Shown: piece by piece, positions 6,476-11,626 of the stretch | Numbering within the stretch: position 1 is the first letter of the stretch | Layout of the letters: every line of letters begins with the position of its first letter | Assembly: GCA_002294445.1 (NCBI GenBank) | Contig: DBEI01000044.1 | Coordinates: 1-12,126, forward strand | Reading direction: 5' to 3' | Length of the DNA stretch: 12,126 bases | From: Patescibacteria group bacterium UBA910 | GTDB taxonomy: Bacteria > Patescibacteriota > Minisyncoccia > Phycocordibacterales > DATDWN01 | Made by a program: the position numbers and the translations under genes | Notes under the pieces: generated by a model | The model's input: the letters and a program-made list of their open reading frames with translations, nothing else | Database searches by the model: none | What the model was told of the DNA's origin: nothing

Positions 6476-7021
6476 ATGACTGAACAAGATATTTTAGATC
6501 TCATTAAAAAGGATAACAAAATGATGGAAGTTCTCGGGATCGCTGAAAAACTAAATCTTCCTGATTGGCTTGTTGGCTCTGGTTTTGTAAGAAATAAAGT
6601 TTGGAATCATTTGTCTGGACGACAAACTGATTATTTAGATGTTACGGATATTGATTTGGTTTATTTTGATCCGAACGGGAATAACCAAAAAAGAGATCAA
6701 GAATTGATGGAAAAACTAGGTTTCGAGACTGGTTTGGAATGGGAAATTCGCAATAATGCATTTAAGTATAAATCAGATGAACGATCGGAGTATGCAACAT
6801 CTAAAGATGTTATCTCTGCATGGCCCGAGACAGTCACTGCTATTGGGGTAAAACTTGATAATGGTGTATTGAAACTCGTTGCACCGTACGGGATAGTAGA
6901 TATTATAAATTTTGTTATTAAACCAAGTCCTAAATATAAAGATGGGATAGAAAGGATAAAAGAGAGAGTTACAAAGAAAAAATGGTTAGAAAAGTGGCCC
7001 AAATTAAGACTGGAGATTTAA
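6476..7021 (+). CDS. Nucleotidyltransferase-fold protein, DUF925/NTP_transf_6-like
   Basis: This 181-aa protein has the landmarks of the DUF925 (PF06042) family, distant members of the DNA polymerase beta nucleotidyltransferase fold. The landmarks are GSGFVRN (34-40), the two-aspartate metal motif DIDLVYFD (58-65), WEIRNNA (89-95), SAWPETVTAIGV (114-125) and APYGIVDI (136-143). The length is normal. The cellular substrate of the family is not established; the fold suggests transfer of a nucleotide to an RNA, protein or small molecule. The single gene starts 6 nt after an extended -10 box. The downstream end (7022-7090) is AT-rich with only a weak TAGTAT/ATACTA stem, so its terminator is unclear. 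Confidence 0.78.
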   Translation: MTEQDILDLIKKDNKMMEVLGIAEKLNLPDWLVGSGFVRNKVWNHLSGRQTDYLDVTDIDLVYFDPNGNNQKRDQELMEKLGFETGLEWEIRNNAFKYKSDERSEYATSKDVISAWPETVTAIGVKLDNGVLKLVAPYGIVDIINFVIKPSPKYKDGIERIKERVTKKKWLEKWPKLRLEI

Positions 7022-7093
7022 AAATAATAATAGTATCTAAAAACATACTAGAGTGTATTTTAGGAAATATGTCTGATCTAAATTAATTATTGA

Positions 7094-7123
7094 TAAAACA
7101 GGCGGGTCATTTGACCCGCCTGT
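7094..7123 (-). terminator. Intrinsic terminator of clpP
   Basis: ACAGGCGGGTC (7098-7108) pairs perfectly with GACCCGCCTGT (7113-7123), loop ATTT. On the minus strand the stem is followed by TTTTAT (complement of 7093-7098), so it serves the leftward clpP gene. The DUF925 gene converges on it. Confidence 0.8.
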
Positions 7124-7141
7124 AAAGTGGCTCTCGTTCAT

Positions 7142-7762
7142 CTAGAGTTCGAAAGGTGAGAGTTGAATCTGCCGTTTGTTCACTTCTTTGAACTTAAATA
7201 ACGTGAACTCGCTCGGGAGGATTTCGTCGATCAAACCCCATTCCAGAGCATCGTCTGTAAACAGAAAGCCGCCAAAACGGTCGCCTTGCTTGCAGATACG
7301 ATCGATGTCATCTTCTGACTTCTTTGATCTCTTTGCTACGAACTGCACATACTGCTGATGTAGTGTCGCAGAGATTCGACCCGTGTCTTCGGTCACTCGC
7401 TGAAAGTCATCGTCGTACCGGTATTTACGAGTAGACGATAAAGGGTGGAGGATGAATGTTGAGTGTTTGGTGGCAAAGCGTTTGGTGCACGCTTGGAGGA
7501 CAGGGACAGCCATCGAGTGACAGGCACCTGCGACCACACCAATGATCGGTACTCTCAACATCAACATCGTGTCGATGAGGGAGAATCCAGTGTGTACTTC
7601 ACCACCACTGGAATCGATAAAGAGGATGATTTGTTCGTCTGACTTCATTGTCAGACTGAACATGGATTTCTTTATGGTGTCCACGCTCTCCCCATCGATT
7701 TGTCCGATGAGAGGGATGACACGCATACTATAGAGTTGTTCGAGTAGTTCTTTGGTGCTCAA
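7142..7762 (-). CDS. clpP: ClpP-like serine protease subunit (divergent)
   Basis: ClpP subunits form a barrel-shaped serine protease that degrades proteins fed by Clp ATPases. The 206-aa product carries the fold from RVIPLIGQID through FIDSSGGEVHTGFSLIDTML to GLIDEIL. The likely triad is complete: Ser83 (GACHSMA), His106 (FILHP) and Asp161 (GDRF). The sequence is divergent: the usual GQAAS is GACHS, and after the catalytic Asp the family RFLSAxEA is RFGGFLFTDDA, about three residues longer. No propeptide is present. The start is TTG 7762, preceded by AAGGAG (minus strand of 7771-7776) with an 8-nt gap. It has its own promoter and terminator, and no Clp ATPase is nearby. G+C is higher than its neighbours: 31/60 and 34/60 in lines 7201 and 7501, against 25/60 in pyrG line 4261. 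Confidence 0.88.
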   Translation of the reverse strand: MSTKELLEQLYSMRVIPLIGQIDGESVDTIKKSMFSLTMKSDEQIILFIDSSGGEVHTGFSLIDTMLMLRVPIIGVVAGACHSMAVPVLQACTKRFATKHSTFILHPLSSTRKYRYDDDFQRVTEDTGRISATLHQQYVQFVAKRSKKSEDDIDRICKQGDRFGGFLFTDDALEWGLIDEILPSEFTLFKFKEVNKRQIQLSPFEL

Positions 7763-7770
7763 TGTAGAGT

Positions 7771-7776
7771 CTCCTT
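7771..7776 (-). promoter_or_regulatory. Strong Shine-Dalgarno site of clpP
   Basis: AAGGAG on the minus strand, 8 nt before the TTG start at 7760-7762. It decides this start, because no ATG is suitably placed, and it contrasts with the leaderless genes around it. Confidence 0.75.
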
Positions 7777-7798
7777 ATTGAAGTCATCTTCTGTTGAT

Positions 7799-7828
7799 AG
7801 TATAAACATATATTTTAAATTATGTCAA
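7799..7828 (-). promoter_or_regulatory. Sigma-70 promoter of clpP
   Basis: Minus strand: TTGACA (7823-7828), 18-nt spacer, TATACT (7799-7804). Transcription would start near 7792, giving a leader of about 30 nt that contains the AAGGAG site. Confidence 0.75.
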
Positions 7829-7863
7829 ATGTTGTTATACGTAGTTTTTTATAGAGCTTGCGT

Positions 7864-7883
7864 ATGTGATATTATGATCACAT
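7864..7883 (+). promoter_or_regulatory. Extended -10 promoter overlapped by a 20-bp palindrome (possible operator)
   Basis: TGA-TATTAT (TG 7867-7868, hexamer 7870-7875) lies 6 nt before ATG 7882. A perfect inverted repeat, ATGTGAT-N6-ATCACAT (7864-7870 and 7877-7883), covers the -10 box, the predicted transcription start and the first two bases of the start codon. A dimeric repressor bound here would block transcription. The palindrome resembles CRP-family sites, but the TGTGA/TCACA half-sites are 8 rather than 6 nt apart. Confidence 0.5.
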
Positions 7884-8469
7884 GAAGATTTTTATTGTTC
7901 TTGTTGCTTCAGTGCTTGCCGTTATTGGGAATATCTCGTATTTTAAAGATGTATTAAAAGGGAAAATTATTCCTCACCCTTATACGTGGTTCATATGGTC
8001 TATTGTCTCCATGACTACATTTTTTGGTGGCTTAGCAAAAGGTGCAGGTTTGGGAGTGTTGCCTACGGGTATAGCAGAGGTATTTACATTATTTATTTTT
8101 TTATTTTCCATTCAGTATTTATTTAATGGAAAAGCAGGTCATATCAGAAGAATTGATAATTATTTTCTTGCCTTTGCATTACTTGGTTTGATACCTTGGG
8201 CAATCACTCATGATCCGACTATTTCAGTGGTCATTATGGTGCTTATTGATTTGATTGCATTTATTCCTACGTTAAGAAAGACGTGGGTAAAACCAAATAC
8301 TGAAAAACCGATGTTGTATAGTATGAATGTGTCCCGACATATACTCACGCTTTTCTCTTTGAGTGCGTACAATGTAGCAACAACCCTTCATTCGATAGTT
8401 ATGATTTGTACGAATACTGTAATGGTCTCGTTTATTGCTCGACGTAAAGCGAGAGAAGGGAGAAAGTAA
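7882..8469 (+). CDS. Multi-spanning membrane protein, PQ-loop/SWEET-like appearance
   Basis: This 195-aa very hydrophobic protein has about seven predicted helices, near residues 2-20, 34-52, 57-82, 93-110, 113-131, 150-166 and 168-186, and a basic tail (ARRKAREGRK). Two regions look alike: GNISYFKDVLKGKIIPHPYTWFIW (16-39) and IAFIPTLRKTWVKPNTEKPMLY (125-146). Each has a helix ending in a charged 'K..' turn, a Pro and an aromatic start of the next helix. This resembles the triple-helix repeat of PQ-loop/SWEET transporters, but no defining motif is certain and no function can be assigned. It starts 6 nt after an extended -10 box, so the mRNA is probably leaderless, and a palindrome over the promoter suggests a repressor. 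The hairpin downstream (8491-8516) faces the other way. Confidence 0.6.
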   Translation: MKIFIVLVASVLAVIGNISYFKDVLKGKIIPHPYTWFIWSIVSMTTFFGGLAKGAGLGVLPTGIAEVFTLFIFLFSIQYLFNGKAGHIRRIDNYFLAFALLGLIPWAITHDPTISVVIMVLIDLIAFIPTLRKTWVKPNTEKPMLYSMNVSRHILTLFSLSAYNVATTLHSIVMICTNTVMVSFIARRKAREGRK

Positions 8470-8486
8470 TTGATGTTTGTATATGC

Positions 8487-8516
8487 AAAAACGGACAGCT
8501 CTACAGAGCTGTCCGT
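8487..8516 (-). terminator. Intrinsic terminator of the 8526 gene
   Basis: ACGGACAGCTCT (8491-8502) is perfectly complementary to AGAGCTGTCCGT (8505-8516). On the minus strand TTTTTG follows (complement of 8486-8491). On the plus strand only TTGT follows, so it mainly serves the leftward gene. Confidence 0.8.
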
Positions 8517-8525
8517 TGTATGAGT

Positions 8526-8846
8526 TTATCTGAAAAGGATTACCTCTGTGTCTATCTTCACGTCGCGTAAACCTCTTGCCTCCAGCGCCTTTTTCAAGAG
8601 TGCGATTAAATCATAACTCAGTTTAGATCCATGAAGCGAAGATCTGGACTTTCTGACCTCATTTGTTTCTATGCTCTTCCGCCAGTTGGTTTCTGGGCAT
8701 CCTGGTGACGGTTTGTGGGTGGCAATGTATGTTTCTATGGCCATAGCCCATTCAGCAACATGTCCTATGAAGTGCGTGTGCTGCTGCAGATATGCTATCT
8801 CAATGATCTTGCGTAATCGACGATCCGGTTTTTTAGTGGTGCTCAT
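8526..8846 (-). CDS. Hypothetical 106-aa soluble protein
   Basis: Not recognised. The 106-aa protein has a basic start (MSTTKKPDRRLRK), a predicted helical part with several His and aromatics (LQQHTHFIGHVAEWAMAIETYI, about 20-41), a polar middle (HKPSPGCPETNWRKS) and a final helix-strand unit (LIALLKKALEARGLRDVKIDTEVILF). It has no signal peptide or membrane segment. That it is a real gene is supported by a TTGACA-type promoter, a near-perfect terminator just after the stop, and ATG 8846 with AGGG a few bases upstream. Its N-terminus (MST.K) and promoter style recall clpP, the other leftward gene here. G+C is mixed (25/60 and 31/60 in two lines). Confidence 0.65.
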   Translation of the reverse strand: MSTTKKPDRRLRKIIEIAYLQQHTHFIGHVAEWAMAIETYIATHKPSPGCPETNWRKSIETNEVRKSRSSLHGSKLSYDLIALLKKALEARGLRDVKIDTEVILFR

Positions 8847-8861
8847 TGTTTACCCTGGGCT

Positions 8862-8889
8862 ATTGTATAGGTATGTACTTGATTGTCAA
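8862..8889 (-). promoter_or_regulatory. Promoter of the 8526-8846 gene
   Basis: Minus strand: TTGACA (8884-8889), 16 nt, TACAAT (8862-8867). Predicted start near 8855, leaving a leader of only about 9 nt before ATG 8846. Confidence 0.6.
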
Positions 8890-8919
8890 TGGTTGGCTAT
8901 ATTATCTCCCTGAAAAGGT

Positions 8920-8928
8920 TGATATACT
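8920..8928 (+). promoter_or_regulatory. Extended -10 promoter of vanW (leaderless start)
   Basis: TGA-TATACT (TG 8920-8921, hexamer 8923-8928), then 6 nt to ATG 8935. It is identical in sequence to the prfB element at 781-789. No clear -35 was found. Confidence 0.6.
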
Positions 8929-8934
8929 TAATCC

Positions 8935-9810
8935 ATGCCTATAAAAGGTAAAAAAAGAAATACAATTATTGGACTCCTGTTTGTTGGAGCTTTTATTTTT
9001 GGGATTTTTATTTCTACATTTATATACAAGACGAAATCACTAGATACACGTGCGGATACACTTGCGCTCGCTTCAAAAACCATTGATGATATTTCCGACA
9101 CAAAAGAAAACCTTCCGCTCGGTACGGACTTACTCGGAAGAGCTGAGCTTAGTTATGCAGGAGGCACAGAAGGAAGAAATAAAAATATTGAAATTGGCAT
9201 TAAACATATTGATGGAATAGTTCTCAAACCAGGAGAAGAATTTTCTTTCAAAAAAGCTATTGGTGTGGTGACTGCAGAAGAGGGTTATAGTGAAGAAAAG
9301 ATATTTCTAAATGGAGAAGTGACAAAAGGTCTTGGTGGGGGATTGTGTCAGATATCAAGCACTCTCTTTAGGAGTGTGCTCGATGCTGGACTTCAGGTGA
9401 CTGAACGCCATAATCACTCATATACTGTGTCTCGTTATGATGTGGGGCTCGATGCAACCTATGCTGATCCTGGTCCTGATTTTAAATTTAAAAATGATTT
9501 ACCGGATCCAATACGTATTTCAGGAAAGACAGAGAATCAAAAAGTTATTTTAGAATTATACGGTAAAAGTGATGGAAGAGTTGCAAGTACAACAGAACCA
9601 GAAATTTTAAGTGTGATTGATTTTTCACCTACAAAATATGTAGCAACCTCTACACAGTTTGCACATGGTCAAGAGTGTTTCAATACACCTCAAATTGGGT
9701 ATGTGGCAAAGATTATGTATTCAGTGTTGTATCCAGATGGTTCTACACGAGTACAAGATTTCGTTTCAAAATATAAGCCACTTCAGAGAGTATGCTATAT
9801 AAGCATATGA
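8935..9810 (+). CDS. VanW family protein, membrane anchored
   Basis: This 291-aa protein has a basic N-terminus and one membrane helix (about 10-31), so the bulk is probably outside the cell. The VanW domain runs from about 94 to 210: LKPGEEFSFKKAIG (97-110), GLGGGLCQISSTLF (132-145), ERHNHSYTVSRYDVGLDATY (157-176) and PIRISG (192-197). VanW occurs in some vancomycin-resistance clusters and is widespread without them; its biochemical role is not established, but it is linked to the cell envelope. No van genes are present here, so resistance should not be inferred. The C-terminal 80 residues have two Cys (249 and 287) and no recognised domain. It is leaderless by promoter position and ends in TGA. 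Confidence 0.88.
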   Translation: MPIKGKKRNTIIGLLFVGAFIFGIFISTFIYKTKSLDTRADTLALASKTIDDISDTKENLPLGTDLLGRAELSYAGGTEGRNKNIEIGIKHIDGIVLKPGEEFSFKKAIGVVTAEEGYSEEKIFLNGEVTKGLGGGLCQISSTLFRSVLDAGLQVTERHNHSYTVSRYDVGLDATYADPGPDFKFKNDLPDPIRISGKTENQKVILELYGKSDGRVASTTEPEILSVIDFSPTKYVATSTQFAHGQECFNTPQIGYVAKIMYSVLYPDGSTRVQDFVSKYKPLQRVCYISI

Positions 9811-9909
9811 CGTATATTGTTTTGTAAGTCATAGATCTAAACTATTGAATTTATAACTCGTATATTCGTATAGTGTTTTTATTTTTAAAATAGTGTACTC
9901 TTATATCCT

Positions 9910-10518
9910 ATGGAACTTCGAAAACCACGTATTGTTATTTTTGCCTCTGGTAGTAAAGAGGGAGGTGGTTCAGGATTTGAAAACATGGTGAATGCCACGC
10001 GAAGTGGTATTCTCAATGCGGAAATCACTGCAGTCATTTCGAATCATGAACATGGAGGAGTCAGAGAACGAGCAGAGAGACTTGGTATCAACTTCATACA
10101 TTTTCCTCTCCCGAGAAATGCCGAGAAGTATCAGGAAATTGTTGGTGATGCAGATCTCATATGTCTTTCTGGTTGGTTGAAGCCTGTTGTAGGCCTCGAC
10201 CCAAAGAAAACGATCAACATTCACCCTGGTCCATTGCCACGATTTGGTGGGTCGGGTATGTACGGACATCATGTGCATGAAGCGGTGATGGAAGCATACA
10301 AGAGAGGAGAGGTTACGCATTCAGCTGTTTCGATGCATTTTGTGACTGAGAACTACGATGAAGGTCCATTGTTCTTTGAGTTCCCAGTAGAAATCTTGCC
10401 AACTGATACCTCGGAAACACTTGCAAAACGGGTGCTTGCAGTTGAGCATCAGTGGCAACCAGTTATCACTCAGAAAGTGTTATCTGGAGAAATTAATTGG
10501 GATAAATTTGTCTCATAA
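9910..10518 (+). CDS. purN: Phosphoribosylglycinamide formyltransferase-like protein
   Basis: PurN transfers a formyl group from 10-formyl-tetrahydrofolate to GAR in purine synthesis. The 202-aa protein has the formyltransferase fold: RIVIFASGS (7-15), the catalytic Asn103 and His105 in INIHPGPLPRFGGSGMYG, and the catalytic Asp150 in NYDEGPLFF. The family GMYG.HVHEAV segment is intact, which favours PurN over methionyl-tRNA formyltransferase. No other purine genes are nearby, and organisms of this type often lack the full pathway, so the true substrate may differ. A weak TACTCT (9896-9901) lies 8 nt before the ATG, no Shine-Dalgarno site is seen, and the 99-nt gap after vanW is AT-rich without a clear terminator. 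Confidence 0.88.
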   Translation: MELRKPRIVIFASGSKEGGGSGFENMVNATRSGILNAEITAVISNHEHGGVRERAERLGINFIHFPLPRNAEKYQEIVGDADLICLSGWLKPVVGLDPKKTINIHPGPLPRFGGSGMYGHHVHEAVMEAYKRGEVTHSAVSMHFVTENYDEGPLFFEFPVEILPTDTSETLAKRVLAVEHQWQPVITQKVLSGEINWDKFVS

Positions 10519-10519
10519 C

Positions 10520-10548
10520 AAAACACCGCCCTCGGGCGGTGTTTTCTT
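10520..10548. terminator. Bidirectional terminator between purN and the Fn3 gene
   Basis: AAAACACCGCC (10520-10530), loop CTCG, GGCGGTGTTTT (10535-10545): a perfect 11-bp stem with T-runs on both strands (TTTTCTTT rightward, TTTTGTT leftward). It sits between two convergent genes. Confidence 0.9.
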
Positions 10549-10569
10549 TATATAGATACGGGTATTACG

Positions 10570-11466
10570 TTAGAATCCACTCGTTGTTCGTACAGAGAAT
10601 TGATCTGTACGCTGAGTATTACCTGAAGCATCTTTTGATTCAAGAATCAGGTAGTAGAGAGTGCTTGTGGCAAGGTTTGGAATAGTGATGTTATGAGATG
10701 TCACTAGTGTAGTGTTTTCGATAAATGGTGAAGTTAACACATTAATAGGACTTGTAGTGCTGTAATACATTCGTGTCGTTGCTGGTTCATTTGTAGTCCA
10801 CCATCCGTTAACAGTAGTAGATGCTACTGTTGCAATAATTCCACTGATGATTGGAGCTGTTGTATCAGGAGCTGGGGCAAGAGTAGTAAATGATATTGTG
10901 CTACTTTTTCCGATATTCCCTGAGCTATCTTTTGATGTGATAACTGCGTAATAAATCGTGCTTGATGCTAGATCTGATACTGTAATAGTGTGGCTTTTTA
11001 CGAGAGAGTTATTTGTCGTGGCTGGTGTGGTGGTACCTACTGGTGTACTGGTACTAATGTATACCACACTATTTGATAGCTCATTTGTATTCCATTTAAT
11101 CGTTGCTCCTGTTTGTGTAGCTGTAATAGTTAAATCTGATATTACTGGTGCTACTGTATCAGTGGTGGTACCGTTACCATTTTTACCAGAAAAAATTTTT
11201 GATATACCAAATGGAATAATGCAGTTTTCAGGAAGAGGAAGTGATCCATTTTTCTTTATCCAACCTGCTGCAATTAGGTGACCCCATGCTTTTGTACATG
11301 TTGCTGGTTTACTGTCTGAACTTACAGATTCTTTTTTTATCTCGTTTTTGATCTTATTTTTATTACCATTGTTTGCGTTTGAACTTTGTGCAAATGCAAA
11401 CACAGGTGCTGTCATCAGTGACAGTATCATTGTTAGACCGATTGATTTTTTAAGTATACTATTCAT
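10570..11466 (-). CDS. Secreted protein with two fibronectin type III-like domains
   Basis: This 298-aa protein has a clear signal peptide: basic MNSILKK, hydrophobic core, and likely cleavage after AFA (24-26). A polar Asn/Lys-rich linker (27-55) leads to a small two-Cys module (57-90) with CTKAWGHLIAAGWIKKNG and PLPENCIIPFGISK. Two Fn3/Ig-like repeats follow (about 105-195 and 203-295). Each opens with DT.AP.IS, has a TNE turn, then Y.ST..P, LV.SH.IT, STIYY or STLYY and SKD.SGN. It is Ser/Thr/Asn-rich and lacks Cys in the repeats, as in exported surface proteins. There is no sortase motif, C-terminal membrane helix or catalytic domain, so it may be released, pilus-like or bound non-covalently. 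The upstream region carries an ECF-type promoter shared in form with the divergent sigma gene. Confidence 0.85.
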   Translation of the reverse strand: MNSILKKSIGLTMILSLMTAPVFAFAQSSNANNGNKNKIKNEIKKESVSSDSKPATCTKAWGHLIAAGWIKKNGSLPLPENCIIPFGISKIFSGKNGNGTTTDTVAPVISDLTITATQTGATIKWNTNELSNSVVYISTSTPVGTTTPATTNNSLVKSHTITVSDLASSTIYYAVITSKDSSGNIGKSSTISFTTLAPAPDTTAPIISGIIATVASTTVNGWWTTNEPATTRMYYSTTSPINVLTSPFIENTTLVTSHNITIPNLATSTLYYLILESKDASGNTQRTDQFSVRTTSGF

Positions 11467-11497
11467 ATATAAGGCTATTTAATAAGGTAAAATAAAC

Positions 11498-11518
11498 AGT
11501 AATACACGGGGTATTACT
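11498..11518 (-). promoter_or_regulatory. Stem-loop at the predicted 5' end of the Fn3-protein mRNA
   Basis: AGTAATAC (11498-11505), 5-nt loop, GTATTACT (11511-11518): a perfect 8-bp inverted repeat. The ECF-type promoter at 11527-11553 would start transcription near 11519-11521, placing this stem at the very start of the message. It could protect the mRNA from 5' decay or act as a protein-binding site. Confidence 0.5.
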
Positions 11519-11526
11519 AGTTATAC

Positions 11527-11553
11527 AGACGTTTCAATATAGGTTTTCTTACA
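11527..11553 (-). promoter_or_regulatory. ECF-type promoter of the secreted Fn3 gene
   Basis: On the minus strand TGTAAG (11548-11553), 16 nt, CGTCT (11527-11531). The same element with the same 16-nt spacing points the other way at 11579-11605. Matching flanks extend it to ATGTAAGA-N14-ACGTCT. CGTC at -10 with a TG.AA-type -35 and 16-nt spacing is the known form of ECF sigma promoters. Confidence 0.65.
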
Positions 11554-11578
11554 TTACTGTACATACATATCAATCATA

Positions 11579-11605
11579 TGTAAGATTAAGTCATCTTTAA
11601 CGTCT
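11579..11605 (+). promoter_or_regulatory. ECF-type promoter of the ECF sigma factor (autoregulation)
   Basis: TGTAAG (11579-11584), 16 nt, CGTCT (11601-11605). Predicted start is about 11611-11613, leaving a leader of about 15 nt before ATG 11627. A TATAGA at 11611-11616 could act as a housekeeping -10 giving near-leaderless basal expression. Confidence 0.65.
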
Positions 11606-11626
11606 CATAATATAGAATGTATTTGT

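Noticed and set aside
5351..7141. Integrative element inserted at tRNA-Gln
   Set aside because: No integrase and no repeat of the tRNA 3' end was found downstream within the window.
8935..9810. Vancomycin resistance cluster
   Set aside because: Only a VanW-domain protein is present; no vanH/A/X or sensor-regulator genes.
10958..11281. 107-aa plus-strand frame opposite the Fn3 gene
   Set aside because: It is the mirror of a low-complexity Thr/Ser/Val-rich region; the minus strand has the signal peptide and repeats.
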